Shown: piece by piece, positions 48,332 through 58,407 of the stretch
How the letters are laid out: every line of letters begins with the position of its first letter
How positions within the stretch are numbered: the stretch's first letter is position 1
Source: Cephalopachus bancanus
Lineage: Eukaryota; Chordata; Mammalia; Primates; Tarsiidae
Reading direction: 5' to 3'
Length of the DNA stretch: 64,000 nt
NCBI GenBank assembly: GCA_027257055.1
Contig: JAPVLO010000182.1
Coordinates: 5,456,001 to 5,520,000, forward strand
Made by a program: the position numbers and the translations under genes
Notes under the pieces: generated by a model
Seen by the model: only the letters and a program-made list of their open reading frames with translations
Databases searched by the model: none
Told to the model about the DNA's origin: nothing

Positions 48332-49723
48332 TGCTTGGAATTTCTATTTCTTTTTGATTTAAAGTTGGGGAGTGTTGTTTCCTCAACTTTAAATAAATTT
48401 GTGGAAACAAATTTATTTCCCTAGGTTGTGTAATTTGTTTGCATAGTGCTGTAAGATCTTAAGTCTCATGATCTTTTGTATTTTCATCATTACTTGTAAT
48501 GTCTCCATTTTCACTTCTGATTGGGCTGATTTGAATCTTCTCTTTGATTCTTAATCTAGAGAAGCTGGTGGTCTATCAATTTTATTTATCTTTTCAAAGA
48601 ACCAACCTTTTCTTTCATTGATCCTTTGTACTGTTTTTTTAGGTTTCATTTAGTTCTGCTCTGATCTTTGTTATTTCTTTTCTTCTGCTAGCTACAGGCT
48701 TGGTTTGTTTTTCCAGTTCACTGAGGTATGATGTTAGGTTGTCAACATTAGATATTTCAGTCTTATTAGTATAGGCCTTAGGTGTTATAAATTTTCTTCT
48801 GAGTATAGCTTTGGCTGTGCCCCAGAGGTTTTGATAACTTGTATCATTGTTGTGATTCATTTTGAGAAATGTTTAAATTTCCATCTTGATTTCATTGCAA
48901 ACTTAAGAATCACTCAGGAGATTATTTAATTTCCATGTTTTTGTAAGTTCTTCTTGGAGTTAATTTCTAGTTTTATTCTACTGTGGTCTGATCAGATGCT
49001 TGATATGATTCTGGTGTTTTTTTTAATTTATTGAGGCTTGATTTGTGGCCTATCATATGATCTATCTTGGAGAGTGTTCCATGTGACAAGAAAATGTATA
49101 TTCCATAGTATTGGAGTGGAATGTTCTGTAGGTGTCTGTTAGGCCAATTTGCTGTAGGTCCAGCTGAATTTCAATGCTTCTTTGTTGACTTTCTGCCTTG
49201 ATGATCTGTCTATTGCTGTCAGTGGAGTGTTGACATCACCTACTATTATTGCATTGTTGTCTATCTCTTTTCTTAAGTCTAGTAAAATATGTTCCATAAA
49301 GCTGAGAATGCTGGTGTTAGGTGCATATATATTTAAAAATGCTATATTTTCTTGTTAGATTGATCCCTTATATAATAAACATTTTGTCTTTTTTTACCGT
49401 TGTTAAAGTTTATTTTATCTGAGAATGGCTACTTCTGCTTATTTCTGGATTCTACTTGCATGGAATATTTTTTCCCACTCTTTTACCTTGAGTCTATACA
49501 AGTATTTGTATATAAAGTGGGTCTCTTGAAGGAAGCAGATATTTGAATTGTGTGTTTTTTTAAAATCCGTTCTGCCCATCTATATCTTTTAAGTGGGGGC
49601 ATTGAGATGACAATTTACATTCAGGGTTAATATGTAAGGTCCTATTCCATTCACCATGCTGGTTGTTATCTGATTGCTATTTTTTTCCTCTTCTGTGTTG
49701 GTGTTCTATATGCCCTGTGAGCC

Positions 49724-50095
49724 TTATAATTTCCAGTGTATTTCTATTGGTGTGTTTTGACTTTTTGCTTCAATATTTAGAACTCCTATCAGTACTTCTT
49801 GTAGAGCCAATCTAGTGGTGAAAAATTCCCATACCATTTGCTTGTCTGAGAAAAATTTCATTTCTCCTTCATTTATAAAACTTAGTTTTGTGGGATACAA
49901 AATCCTTGTGAGACTGTTATTCTGTCTGAGGAGATTGAAGATGGGGCCCCAATCCCTTCTGGCTTGTAGGGCGTCTGCTAAGAAGCCTGGTGTTAGTCTT
50001 ACAGGTTTACCTTTGTAAGTTATTTGATACTTTCGTTTCACTGCTTTTAAAATTCTTTCCTTCACATTAGAGTGTGTATGTGTATATATATACAC
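49724..50095 (-). pseudogene. L1 ORF1 C-terminal fragment
   Basis: 123-codon frame: 'KGKPVRLTPGFLADALQARR' then 'YPTKLSFINEGEMKFFSDKQ' and 'TRLALQEVLIGVLNIEAKSQ'. This is the C-terminal RNA-binding domain of L1 ORF1 in an older form than copies G and H. The upstream part is displaced by an AT-rich microsatellite. Confidence 0.85.
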
Positions 50096-50205
50096 ATTAT
50101 ATTATATACATATTTTATACATTAGTATGTATATATATTTCCTTCACATTATATATATATATATTCACATTATAATATATGTACTATATATTAATATATG
50201 ATGAT
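50085..50205. repeat. AT-rich expansion in L1 ORF1
   Basis: Alternating TA/TG runs (GTGTATATATATACACAT, then ATATATATATATATTCACAT) with the unit CCTTCACATTA repeated near 50061 and 50140. This suggests local duplication of ORF1 sequence with slippage. Confidence 0.85.
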
Positions 50206-51299
50206 TAAAGGCTTTGGGGAATGACCTTTTTGCAACGAATCTTCCAGAGGTTCTTTGGGCTTCTTGTATCTAGATGCTTAAGTTGCTGGCAAAGCCAGGA
50301 AAGTTTTCTTCCATTACTCTCTCAAATAGGCTTTCCAAACCTGTTTTCTCTTTTTCCTTAGGAACACCTGTGATACTTAGGTTAAGACATTTTACGTTAT
50401 CCCACATTTCTTGGAGACTTATTCCATTCTCTTGGTTCTTTTTTCTTTGTTTTTGTCTGATTGGATTAATTTGAAGACCTGTCTTCAAGGTCTGAGATCC
50501 ATTATTTTACTTGATCTAGTCTACTGTTAAAACCCTCCACAGCATTTTGCATTTTCCTAAACAAGTCTTTTATTTCCAGAAATTCAACTTGATTTTTTTT
50601 TTAAGATGTCTATCTCTTTGAAGAATCTTTTTTTCTTTTTCCTTTATGTTGGAATACCCAGAGAACTTGGGTAATATCCCCACATCCCTGCCCACCACCT
50701 AGGTCAGCTGGGCACTTCCCATGGGGCAACACAGGCCGCATACTTATGAATCTCATGAGCAATTTTATAGTCAACCTTTTGAATTCTATTTCTGGGATTT
50801 CAAACATTTCATTTTGGTTAGGGCCTGCTGCTAAAGAGTTAGTATGGTTTTTTGAGGGTGTTGAAGAACTGTTTTTTCATATCAGAATTATTTTTCTGGT
50901 TTCTTCTCATTTGGGTAGACTATGTCTTCTTATTTGAGGTTGGCAGAGGGCTGGTATAGGCACAATAAGGTTCTCTTGGTTAGTTATACATAGCCTTGGT
51001 GTTATAAGTTTCTTAATTTATAGCTGTGGTGGTACTGTGCTGGGCACCTACAGAGGTTCAAGGCCAGGATGACTTGAATCATGGTGTTATCTCAGGACAG
51101 GAACAAGACTTTCACCAAAGTTGAGGCATTCTTTCAGCTGTAAAGGGCGGTGCAAGTTGACCTCCAGCCAGGAGGGTGCTTGCAGGAGACAGCCAGCTGC
51201 AATGGTGGCTGTGTGCCTCCTGTTTGGCCTGTGTTGTCCTATGGGAAGTACCCAGCCAACCTAGGATGTAGGTAGGGCTGTGGAGATTACCCAAATTCT

Positions 51300-51640
51300 G
51301 TCTTGAGCTTTTGAGGGAAGTATATCACATTGATAATTTCACTGTCATTACCATGGGGATTACAGTTAAAGTCCTAACGCTATAACAATCTAATGCGAAT
51401 TTGTACCAACTTCAGTAGCCTACAAAAACTGCCCCTACACAACTCCATTTTCTCTTTCTGTTATTGATGTCACAAATTATATCTTTATTCATTGTCTGCC
51501 CAGTAACAAAGATTAACAAGTTTTATTCATTTGTTCTTAAAATCATGTAGAAATTAAGCATAAAGTTTCAAACCAAAACTAATACTGGTTTTGATAAAAT
51601 GTCGATGTGTTAACCTTTATTTGCCTTTATCTTTATTTAT
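51300..51640. other. Unassigned intronic sequence
   Basis: AT-rich; no exon or repeat recognised apart from imperfect (CTTTAT)n words near 51615-51690. Confidence 0.5.
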
Positions 51641-53545
51641 TCATCTTTATCCTTGCCTGTATTAATCTTTATCTTTATTTATTCATATAGCTTTGAGCTC
51701 TAAATCCTTTCATCTGAAGGACTCCTTTTAGCACTTTTTGAAGAGCAGGTCCAGTGGTAACAGACTTTCTGAACTTTTTTTATCTGGAAATATCTTAATT
51801 TCTGTCTTATTTATTTATTTATTTTTGAGTTGGAGTCTCACTGTCGCCCAGACTGGAGTGCAGTGGCCGCTCCCGGCCACCGCAGCCTCGACCTGCTGGG
51901 CTCTGGCGATCCTTCCACCTCAGCCTTCCAAGTAGCTAGAACTACAGGCGTGCGCTACCACACCCGGCTAATTTTTTTTATTTATTGTAGAGATGAGGTC
52001 TCGCCTGCCCAGACGGGTCTTGAACCCGCGGGCTCAGGCAATCCACTCACCTCAGCCTCCCAAAGGCGCAGGGTTACAGGCTGAGCCACCGAGCCCGGCT
52101 TCTATTCTTATTTTTAAGAATAGTTTTGCTGAATATATATTTTTCAGTTGATAGTTTGTTCTTTCAGGTACTTTGAATATATGAATACACTGTCTTCCAG
52201 CCTCCAAGATTTGTGATGTGAAATCAGCTGATACTCTTACTGAGGATACCATGTATGTGATGGTTTCAAGATCATTTTTCTTCAACAGTTTGGTTATGTG
52301 TTGGTGTGGGTCTACTTGAGTTTATCCTACTTGGAGTTTGCTGAGCTTAGTGGATTTGTAGATTCATATCTTCTATCAAAATTTGTAAGTTTTCAGCCAT
52401 TTATTTTTCAAATACTCTTCTGTCCATATCTCTCCTACTTCTAGATCTCTTACAATGCATACACTGGCTTACTTGATGGTTTTCTACAAATCTCTGAGGC
52501 TCTGTTCACTTTTCTTCATGATTTGTTATTTTCTTTTCTTGGACTCAATAACTTCAATTGTTTATCTTCAAGTTCACCAGTTATTTGTTGTACTTAAATC
52601 TGTATCCCACTAATGGACTACTCATTTCACTTATTGTACTTTTCAACTCCAGAATTTTTTTGTGGTTATTTTTTATAACTTCTGTTTACCAATATTCTCA
52701 TTTTATTCATATATAATTTTTATTTTTTTAACTCTGTTCATATCTTCCGTTAGCTCTCTGAACTACTTTACAACAGCTGCTTTAAAGTCTTTGTCCAGGA
52801 AGTCCAAAGCCTGTGCTTCCTCAGTTTGTCAGTTTGTTTTTTTCTTTGAATGGATCATACTTTCCTGTTTCTTTGTATACCTTGTGATTTGTTGAAAATT
52901 GGATATTTGAATCTTACAATTTGGCCGCTCTGAAAATCAGATTTTTCCTCTTTCCCAGGGTTTGCTGGTTTATTTCACTTTATTTTGTTTTGTTGTTGAA
53001 AGATTCTCTGTGCCAGAGTTAATGCTGAATTAAAAGCTTCAGGTCTTCTCAGGTCTTTTCTGAGTCTGTACCTTTCCCTGGGCACGTGTAGTGACTTTCT
53101 AAATGGCTTTTTGCTTTTGAATGTCCAGTCCTTAAATACCTGGCTCCCCAAAGGGTAAAAACGAAAAAACATAAAACAAAAAATCATACTGGGTGTGGTT
53201 TGTGTAAATTCATGGAAGTCACTTCAGCTAGTGGATGTTGAAATACCAAACTCGATTTGGAGGACAGATCTTTATTGCTTATGTTGGCTCCAGCAAGCCA
53301 CACAAGTAACATAAGCACAGCTATCTACCACAGAACTGTGGGTTGGGAGACTGGTTGCCACTACTACACTTAAAGCTAAAATTGGCCGAGATTAACTGCA
53401 ATTTATCAGCCACTGTTATCCCTGGAAACTACATTTAAATAAGACTCCAGAGTTACAACATAGTTACTTCAGACAGTTTCTGCCAGTACAGTTGTCTAAC
53501 TGGGGAGATAGATTCCTGGAATATCCTACTCCACCACCTTCCTGA
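51640..53545 (-). mobile_element. Old L1M/HAL1-type element, ORF1 and 5' end
   Basis: Minus-strand copy of the ORF1 and 5'UTR region of old L1M/HAL1. Landmarks are 'CACTGTCTTCCAGCCTCCAA', 'TGATGGTTTTCTACAAATCT', 'GGATCATACTTTCCTGTTTC' and an L1 5' start near 53545 (minus strand GGAAGGTGGTGGAGTAGGAT). An Alu is inserted at 51820. No frame survives. Confidence 0.7.
51820..52101 (-). mobile_element. Young Alu in HAL1/L1M
   Basis: (TTTA)n then GAGTTGGAGTCTCACTGTCG, ending GAGCCCGGC. CpGs kept (CCGCTCCCGGCCACCGC). Flanked by similar TTCTGTCTTATTT and TTCTATTCTTATTT. Confidence 0.92.
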
Positions 53546-53975
53546 GGTCATGCTCAACAATCCATTTTTAAATCTTAATTTTTACAATAATTTAAATATT
53601 CATCAAAATTTAACTACTAAAAAAATTACAAAAATGACTAACATTCATATACGTATAACCAACCAAACTCATTGTGAAATGCCTTTTTAGACTAGCTTAA
53701 AAAATTGCATGTAATTTTATAATATTTATGTGTTTATTATGCTGAAAAGTTGTGTTGCTCCTTTTAAAAAATGAAACAAAATCATGCTGAATCATTCTGA
53801 ATCTCAGATCAAGCAAGTCAGAAAACTATCCTACATTCAGTTAGAAAAATAGCAGAAATTACAACCCTAGAATGTTTATAATACCAAAGCCCATATTCTT
53901 TCTACTAATTGCATTACATTTTTTTGTATCTAGATTGCAGTTTGAACTGGTAGTTATTATGTACAATGACTTACA
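53545..53975. other. Unassigned intronic sequence
   Basis: AT-rich; nothing recognised. Confidence 0.5.
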
Positions 53976-54470
53976 TAGGCTATGAAGCCACAGCATGTTC
54001 AAATTTTGACTCAATGCCTTAATAGCTGTGTGACCTTGAAAAGAGTACTTTTGTGACTCTGTTTCCTTATCTGTGTAAACTGGAAATAACATTATCTCTC
54101 AGTATTCATGGGGGATTGGTTCCAGTACACCCTTGTGGATACTAAAATCTGTTAAAATGGCGTACTATTTGCACATAAACTATGTACACCCTCATGTTAC
54201 TTTAAATCATATTTAGATTACTTATACTACCTAATACAATGCAAATGAGTGCTATGTAAACAGATGTTAAACTGTATTTTTTATGTTGATAATGTTTTTA
54301 TAGTATTTTTTTTCAAACATTTTTTGATTGGCACTTGGTTGAATCTGCAGATGCAGAACCTGTGAACATGGAGGGTCAACATGCTTCTAAAGCATGGAAT
54401 TGTAAGAACTCATTGAAGTAATCTATGTAAAATGTTTACAGTAGTATCTTGTTAATTGTTAGGGCGTTAA
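53975..54470 (+). mobile_element. MIR element split by MER2
   Basis: 'AATAGCTGTGTGACCTTGAA' and 'GACTCTGTTTCCTTATCTGT' (54021-54080) are the MIR core in sense. The MIR 3' part ('GAACTCATTGAAGTAATCTA', 'ATGTAAAATGTTTACAG') resumes after 54381. Confidence 0.8.
54095..54380 (-). mobile_element. MER2 (Tigger-derived short DNA transposon)
   Basis: Plus strand begins TCTCTCAGTATTCATGGGGG and ends 'CCTGTGAACATGGAGGGTCA', with the inner marks 'ATGGCGTACTATTTGCACAT' and 'GGTTGAATCTGCAGATG'. These are the reverse complement of MER2, including both ends. Non-coding. Confidence 0.88.
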
Positions 54471-55357
54471 TTATTATCTATAAAACAAGGGGGCACTGAA
54501 GTAGAGACTCTATAAGTTAATTTCAATAATTAGGGTTTCAAGATTTCAACTACTCATTATTCTTGAATAAATAAAAATAAAGGGTCTCAAAGCAGCAGAA
54601 AAGCTTGAATGATATTACAGTGATACATAATAATAAAACAAAAGAATTTTACTGGAATTTTGTCATTAAGAATTTTTGGTGCATTGTTCCACTTAATGTG
54701 GTATGGCTTATCTGTTTTTAAATTAAATAAATCTAAGTTTAATTATTCTCAATAAGCCATTATTAGGCCTTTAGAATATATTGGTATATGTGAATAGAAA
54801 GTAATTAATGATAAAAAGCCTAAAAGAAACAGCCTCCTAAACACGCTGTCCTTAATATTTTAACTCCTTAAGAGTGACAGAAATGTTATAGTTGCCAACC
54901 AATACCTGATATAAGTATAAACCACTAAGTGATTTAAAAGAAAGGAACATGTATAAAATGCAAATAGAGAGGGAGCTTAAATAACAGATTTGACTACATA
55001 AAATTTAAAATATTTACCCTATCTTTCTTTTTTTAAATGTCGTTGGAAAAAAAAAAACCTCCCTGAAAAATATTCTACTGAAAAACAAGACAATAATTAA
55101 TCATCTTGTATGCGGTGACATATCAAGTATTTTCAAAATGCTACATTTTCCAAAGTTTTCAGGAAATTTATTTGAGCCCCCATTTCCTTAAAATGCTGCA
55201 ATAGCATAGGGGTCTGTGTTTCAGTAGAAGTCCACTGTATTTCAGTATTTCAATGGTAGGTACTATGCAACTACATTATACACATACATCAAGAAATAAT
55301 GCATATAAATAATAATATAAACAAATAATAAATACTGATTGTTTGCAATATTTTTAC
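54470..55357. other. Unique intronic sequence upstream of MER2
   Basis: AT-rich SYCP1 intron without a recognised repeat. It includes one copy (54619-54642) of a 24-nt word repeated at 56863-56886. Confidence 0.6.
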
Positions 55358-55501
55358 CAAAAGATCAGTAGTTTCCGAACTATCTGAATTAACATCAAAG
55401 TCAAAGACTGTTTTTCTTTTTTTATTACTTTCTTCAGTGGGCATATTATTGTTCTCTCTTTGCTGTATTTTCAGTTTTGTTGGTGTCTTCACTGTATATG
55501 C
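55358..55501 (-). CDS. SYCP1: SYCP1 third-from-last coding exon (48 codons)
   Basis: SYCP1 is the transverse-filament protein that joins homologous chromosome axes in the meiotic synaptonemal complex. This exon encodes part of its unstructured, basic C-terminal tail, which lies at the chromosome axis. Reading on the minus strand gives AYTVKTPTKLKIQQRE, then a KKRK basic cluster, then FDFDVNSDSSETTDLL. I recognise this as the segment just before the mammalian SYCP1 C-terminus. The exon is open and in phase 0 at both ends. The acceptor is a T-run followed by GGGATAG (AG at 55503-55502) and the donor is TTG|GTAAAA (GT at 55357-55356). TPTK is a possible proline-directed phosphorylation site, and KKRK is a likely nuclear localisation or DNA-contact cluster (inference). 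The reading frame joins directly to the 42012 exon through LL|SMVSEEE. Confidence 0.95.
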
Positions 55502-56009
55502 CTATCCCAAAAAAAAAAAAATACATTATTGCATCAAATAAAGCATGTTATTAATAAATAACTTAATAAATAATTTCAAGGCAATTTAAGTCTTTAGTAA
55601 TCAAAAATTTCCATTATTATCAGCAGGCATATAAGGCAAAAATTTTAGGTAAAAATTAAATTTGGAAGTTTTTGATATTAGGAATATTCTGACTTTCTTC
55701 AAAATATTTATAATAGTAGACTGTCATTGCCCTTCCCTTCAACTTACTGAAGAAAATAAGAGAGAGAGGAAGACAGGCATACCAGCTTCAGCAATCAACA
55801 AACTTAAGAGGAAATTTAATTTTTCTAATCTTTACTAAAAGAAAGAACTGAGTAAGCTTTGCTATCACCACAAAACTTCTTGTGACTTTGTGAATAAATA
55901 TATTTGCTTATTTTTTATTGGTAAAGTAATTCACATTAGGCAATCTTCAGTATTCTATATTATCCTGTAATTTTTATAATTTAAACTAAGTATAAAGTAA
56001 GATCAGTGA
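55502..56009. other. Unique intronic sequence
   Basis: AT-rich; no exon of SYCP1 or known repeat found. Confidence 0.55.
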
Positions 56010-56207
56010 TATCAGCAAAATGGCAGAGCAAGAAGCTCTAAAACTTCACTCCATAAAAGTCACAAAAATACTGATAAATATTGATATAATCAGGTTTTTT
56101 TTCAGAACTCTGGAAATTAATCAAAAGCTTGCCACAACCTGGAGAGTGTTTATTCCAAAAAAAATTTTATTCAACCTCTTTAAGAACAGTAAGCTTAACA
56201 GCAAGTG

Positions 56208-56211
<4 letters not shown>

Positions 56212-56238
<27 letters not shown>

Positions 56239-56510
56239 GAGTTGGAGTCTCACTGTCACCCAGACTGGAGTGCAGTAGCCGCTCTCAGCCACTGCAGCCT
56301 CGACCTGCTGGGTTCTGGCGATCCTTCTGCCTCAGCCTTCCAAGTAGCTGGAACTATAGGTGCACGCTACCACACCCGGCTAATTTTTTTTATTTATTGT
56401 AGAGATGAGGTCTCGCCTGCCCAGGTGGTCTCGAACCCATGGGCTCAGGCAATCTACTCACCTCAGCCTCCCAAAGGCGAGGGATTACAGGATGAGCCAC
56501 CGAGCCCAGC
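56212..56510 (-). mobile_element. Young Alu with 14-bp TSD
   Basis: Long T-run (about 27) then GAGTTGGAGTCTCACTGTCA, ending GAGCCCAGC. Flanked by ACAGCAAGTGTCTT at 56198-56211 and 56511-56524. The long tail and perfect duplication indicate recent insertion. Confidence 0.96.
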
Positions 56511-56746
56511 ACAGCAAGTGTCTTAACTTTCCCTTGTTCCCATCCCCTTCTTTCCACTTCTGTTATCCTTAAAAAATAACAGGCCATATTCCTTGTCTAG
56601 CATGACAGCCACCAGACAGAGCAGAACAGAACTGAAACTACTTTAAAGCTTTATTTTTAAAGAACTGTCATCATTTAATCAGTCTGGTAGGTTCTTTGAC
56701 AAGGTTGATTATATTCAACCTGAAACTTGACTAGTGAAAAAGCCTA

Positions 56747-56849
56747 GTAACTTTTCTAAATGAATTTGGTAAAGTTTATATTCTTTGTTGTGAGTATTAC
56801 TGAAGTCTTTACTCGATTAGCTTAGTGTTCTGCTAATATTTAAACAAAT
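56747..56849 (-). repeat. Inverted repeat, left arm
   Basis: Its reverse complement aligns with 57418-57516 at about 90% identity, mainly with transitions and one 3-base gap. The right arm is ordinary L1M 5'UTR sequence, so this arm is an inverted copy of it. Confidence 0.9.
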
Positions 56850-56888
56850 AAAATTTGTTTATAGTGATACATAATAATAAAACAAATA

Positions 56889-56954
56889 GATGTGTGTGTG
56901 TGTGTGTGGAGAGAGGAGAGAGAGAGAGAGAGAGAGGGAGAGAGGGAGAGGAGA

Positions 56955-56999
<45 letters not shown>

Positions 57000-57016
57000 A
57001 GGGAGAGGGAGGACGG
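56889..57016. repeat. (TG)n(GA)n compound microsatellite
   Basis: TGTGTGTGTGTGTGTGTG then about 105 bases of GAGA/GGGA units, lying between the two inverted arms. Purine-rich on the plus strand. Confidence 0.97.
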
Positions 57017-57417
57017 GGTGAAGAGCAGAATTTGTCAAAAACAATTATAATCCAGTGTTTTATCTTTGCATCAACCTGATGGAGTGATTAACAGCTGGAG
57101 CAAACAAAAGATTAATGAAAAGCTTTAAAAGGAAACTTAGGAAGATCTCCAAAGCAGTTTTGAAAAGCTCTTACATGTTCCTGAAAATATAGAAGATCAT
57201 ACATATATCTAGGGCTGTGTATTTACTCAGGAAACATCAGAGAAAAACCTAAGTTATTACCACTGGGCAATCTTCACTGGGCAATCACCTGCAGGAATTG
57301 AAAGCTAAGGCAGAGTTGTCAACTGCCTGGTTGAGTGTTAAAGGCATGCCCTTACACGTGCATAGAGGCCCTTGGCAAAGACTGGAAAATTTATTGATTC
57401 CAGACATGTAAGGAAAT

Positions 57418-57516
57418 ATTTGTTCAAATATTAGCAGAACACTAAGCTAATCGAATAGAGACTTCAATGATACAACAAAGAATACAAACTTTACCAAATC
57501 CATTTAGAAAAGTCAC
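57418..57516 (+). repeat. Inverted repeat, right arm
   Basis: Part of the L1M 5'UTR (TATTAGCAGAACACTAAGCT). Pairs with 56747-56849 across a spacer of 568 bp. Confidence 0.9.
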
Positions 57517-58407
57517 AAAATAAATAATAACTACAATAGGCAGAAACAATAATAAACCAATGGGCTAGGAGAGAATCTTATTTCCAGAGTATATTTTTTT
57601 AAATATCCAGTTTTCAGCAAAAATCACAAGACATTTAAAGAATCATGAAAGTATGGCCCATACAGAATTGGAAAAAAACAAACAACAGAAAATGTCCATG
57701 GAGACGATTAGGCATTGGACTTACCAGATAAAGATTTGAAGTTATTTATATTAAATATGTTCTAACAGCAAAAGAAAATCATGTCTAAAGAACTAAAGGA
57801 AAGCATGAAAGAAATACCTCACCAAATGGAATATCAAAAAAAGATTAAACTTATCAAAATAATGAAACAGAAATTCTGGAATTGAAAAGTACAATAACAA
57901 ATGAAAAAAATCACCAGAGGGGCTTAACAGCAGACATAGACAAACAGAAGAAAGAATGTATGAGCCTGAAGATACTTCAATTGATATTATTCAGTTTGAG
58001 GAAGAAGGAAAAAAAAAATGAAGAAAAACAAAGCCTTAGAGATTTGTGGACACCATCAAAGACAACAACAATCACATAATGACAGATGTAGAATTAGAAC
58101 AAAGAGAAAAAACAATAGAACGATTGAAAAAAATAATTGCCAAAACCTCACAAATTTGATGAAAACATAAAACTACACATCTAAGAATCTCAACAAACTC
58201 CAAGTGAGATAAATTCTAAGAGAACCACATCTAGACACATTACAATCAAACTGTCAAAAACTAAAGAGAAATTTGAAAGCAGAAAGAGAAAAGTCAACTC
58301 ATCGTGTACAAAGGAATAATATTAACAACTGATTTTTCATCAGAAATCCATGGAATACAGAATGTCATGGGTTGATATAGTCAAAGAGCTTAAAGAAAAG
58401 GAACTGT

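Larger units (their letters stand above)
45275..51300 (-). mobile_element. Older full-length-scale L1 (L1P/L1MA-like)
   Basis: 3'UTR at 45275-45520 of a type different from copies A-H ('TTTTGGGTTACATGAATGCA', 'CTTTGCAATTGTGAGTTGTG'), ORF2 about 45520-49640, ORF1 about 49700-50560 and a 5'UTR to about 51300. Frames kept include an RT piece at 47354-47575 ('[20 protein letters not shown]') and the ORF1 C-terminus at 49724-50095. An Alu (48051) and an AT microsatellite (50085-50205) lie within. Sense to SYCP1. Confidence 0.82.
42013..55357 (-). other. SYCP1: SYCP1 intron, 13,345 bp, filled with repeats
   Basis: Lies between the 48-codon and 30-codon exons. From the donor end it holds unique AT-rich sequence, MER2 inside MIR, an old L1/HAL1 copy, an L1 of several kb, an L1M copy, a short L1M piece in the opposite direction, and a purine-rich tract close to the acceptor. 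The large L1 copies are on the minus strand, sense to SYCP1. Confidence 0.9.
56010..58407 (+). mobile_element. Old L1M, 5'UTR and ORF1
   Basis: Starts at AAAATGGCAGAGCAAGAAGC (56018) like L1M 5' ends and continues 'GAACTCTGGAAATTAATCAA' into an Alu. It resumes with 5'UTR text ('ACCTAAGTTATTACCACTGG', 'GGAAAATTTATTGATTCCAG') and a decayed ORF1 (57600-58400). It stops inside 'AAGAAAAGGAACTGTCAAC' where copy I is inserted. An inverted segment and a GA microsatellite lie at 56747-57016. Antisense to SYCP1. Confidence 0.75.

Noticed and set aside
53859..54092. 77-codon minus-strand frame
   Set aside because: Overlaps a MIR element and has no exon signals or recognised protein.
56855..57079. 74- and 61-codon frames over the GA tract
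   Set aside because: They are translations of (TG)n(GA)n repeats (RERERE / SLSLSL) and have no coding value.
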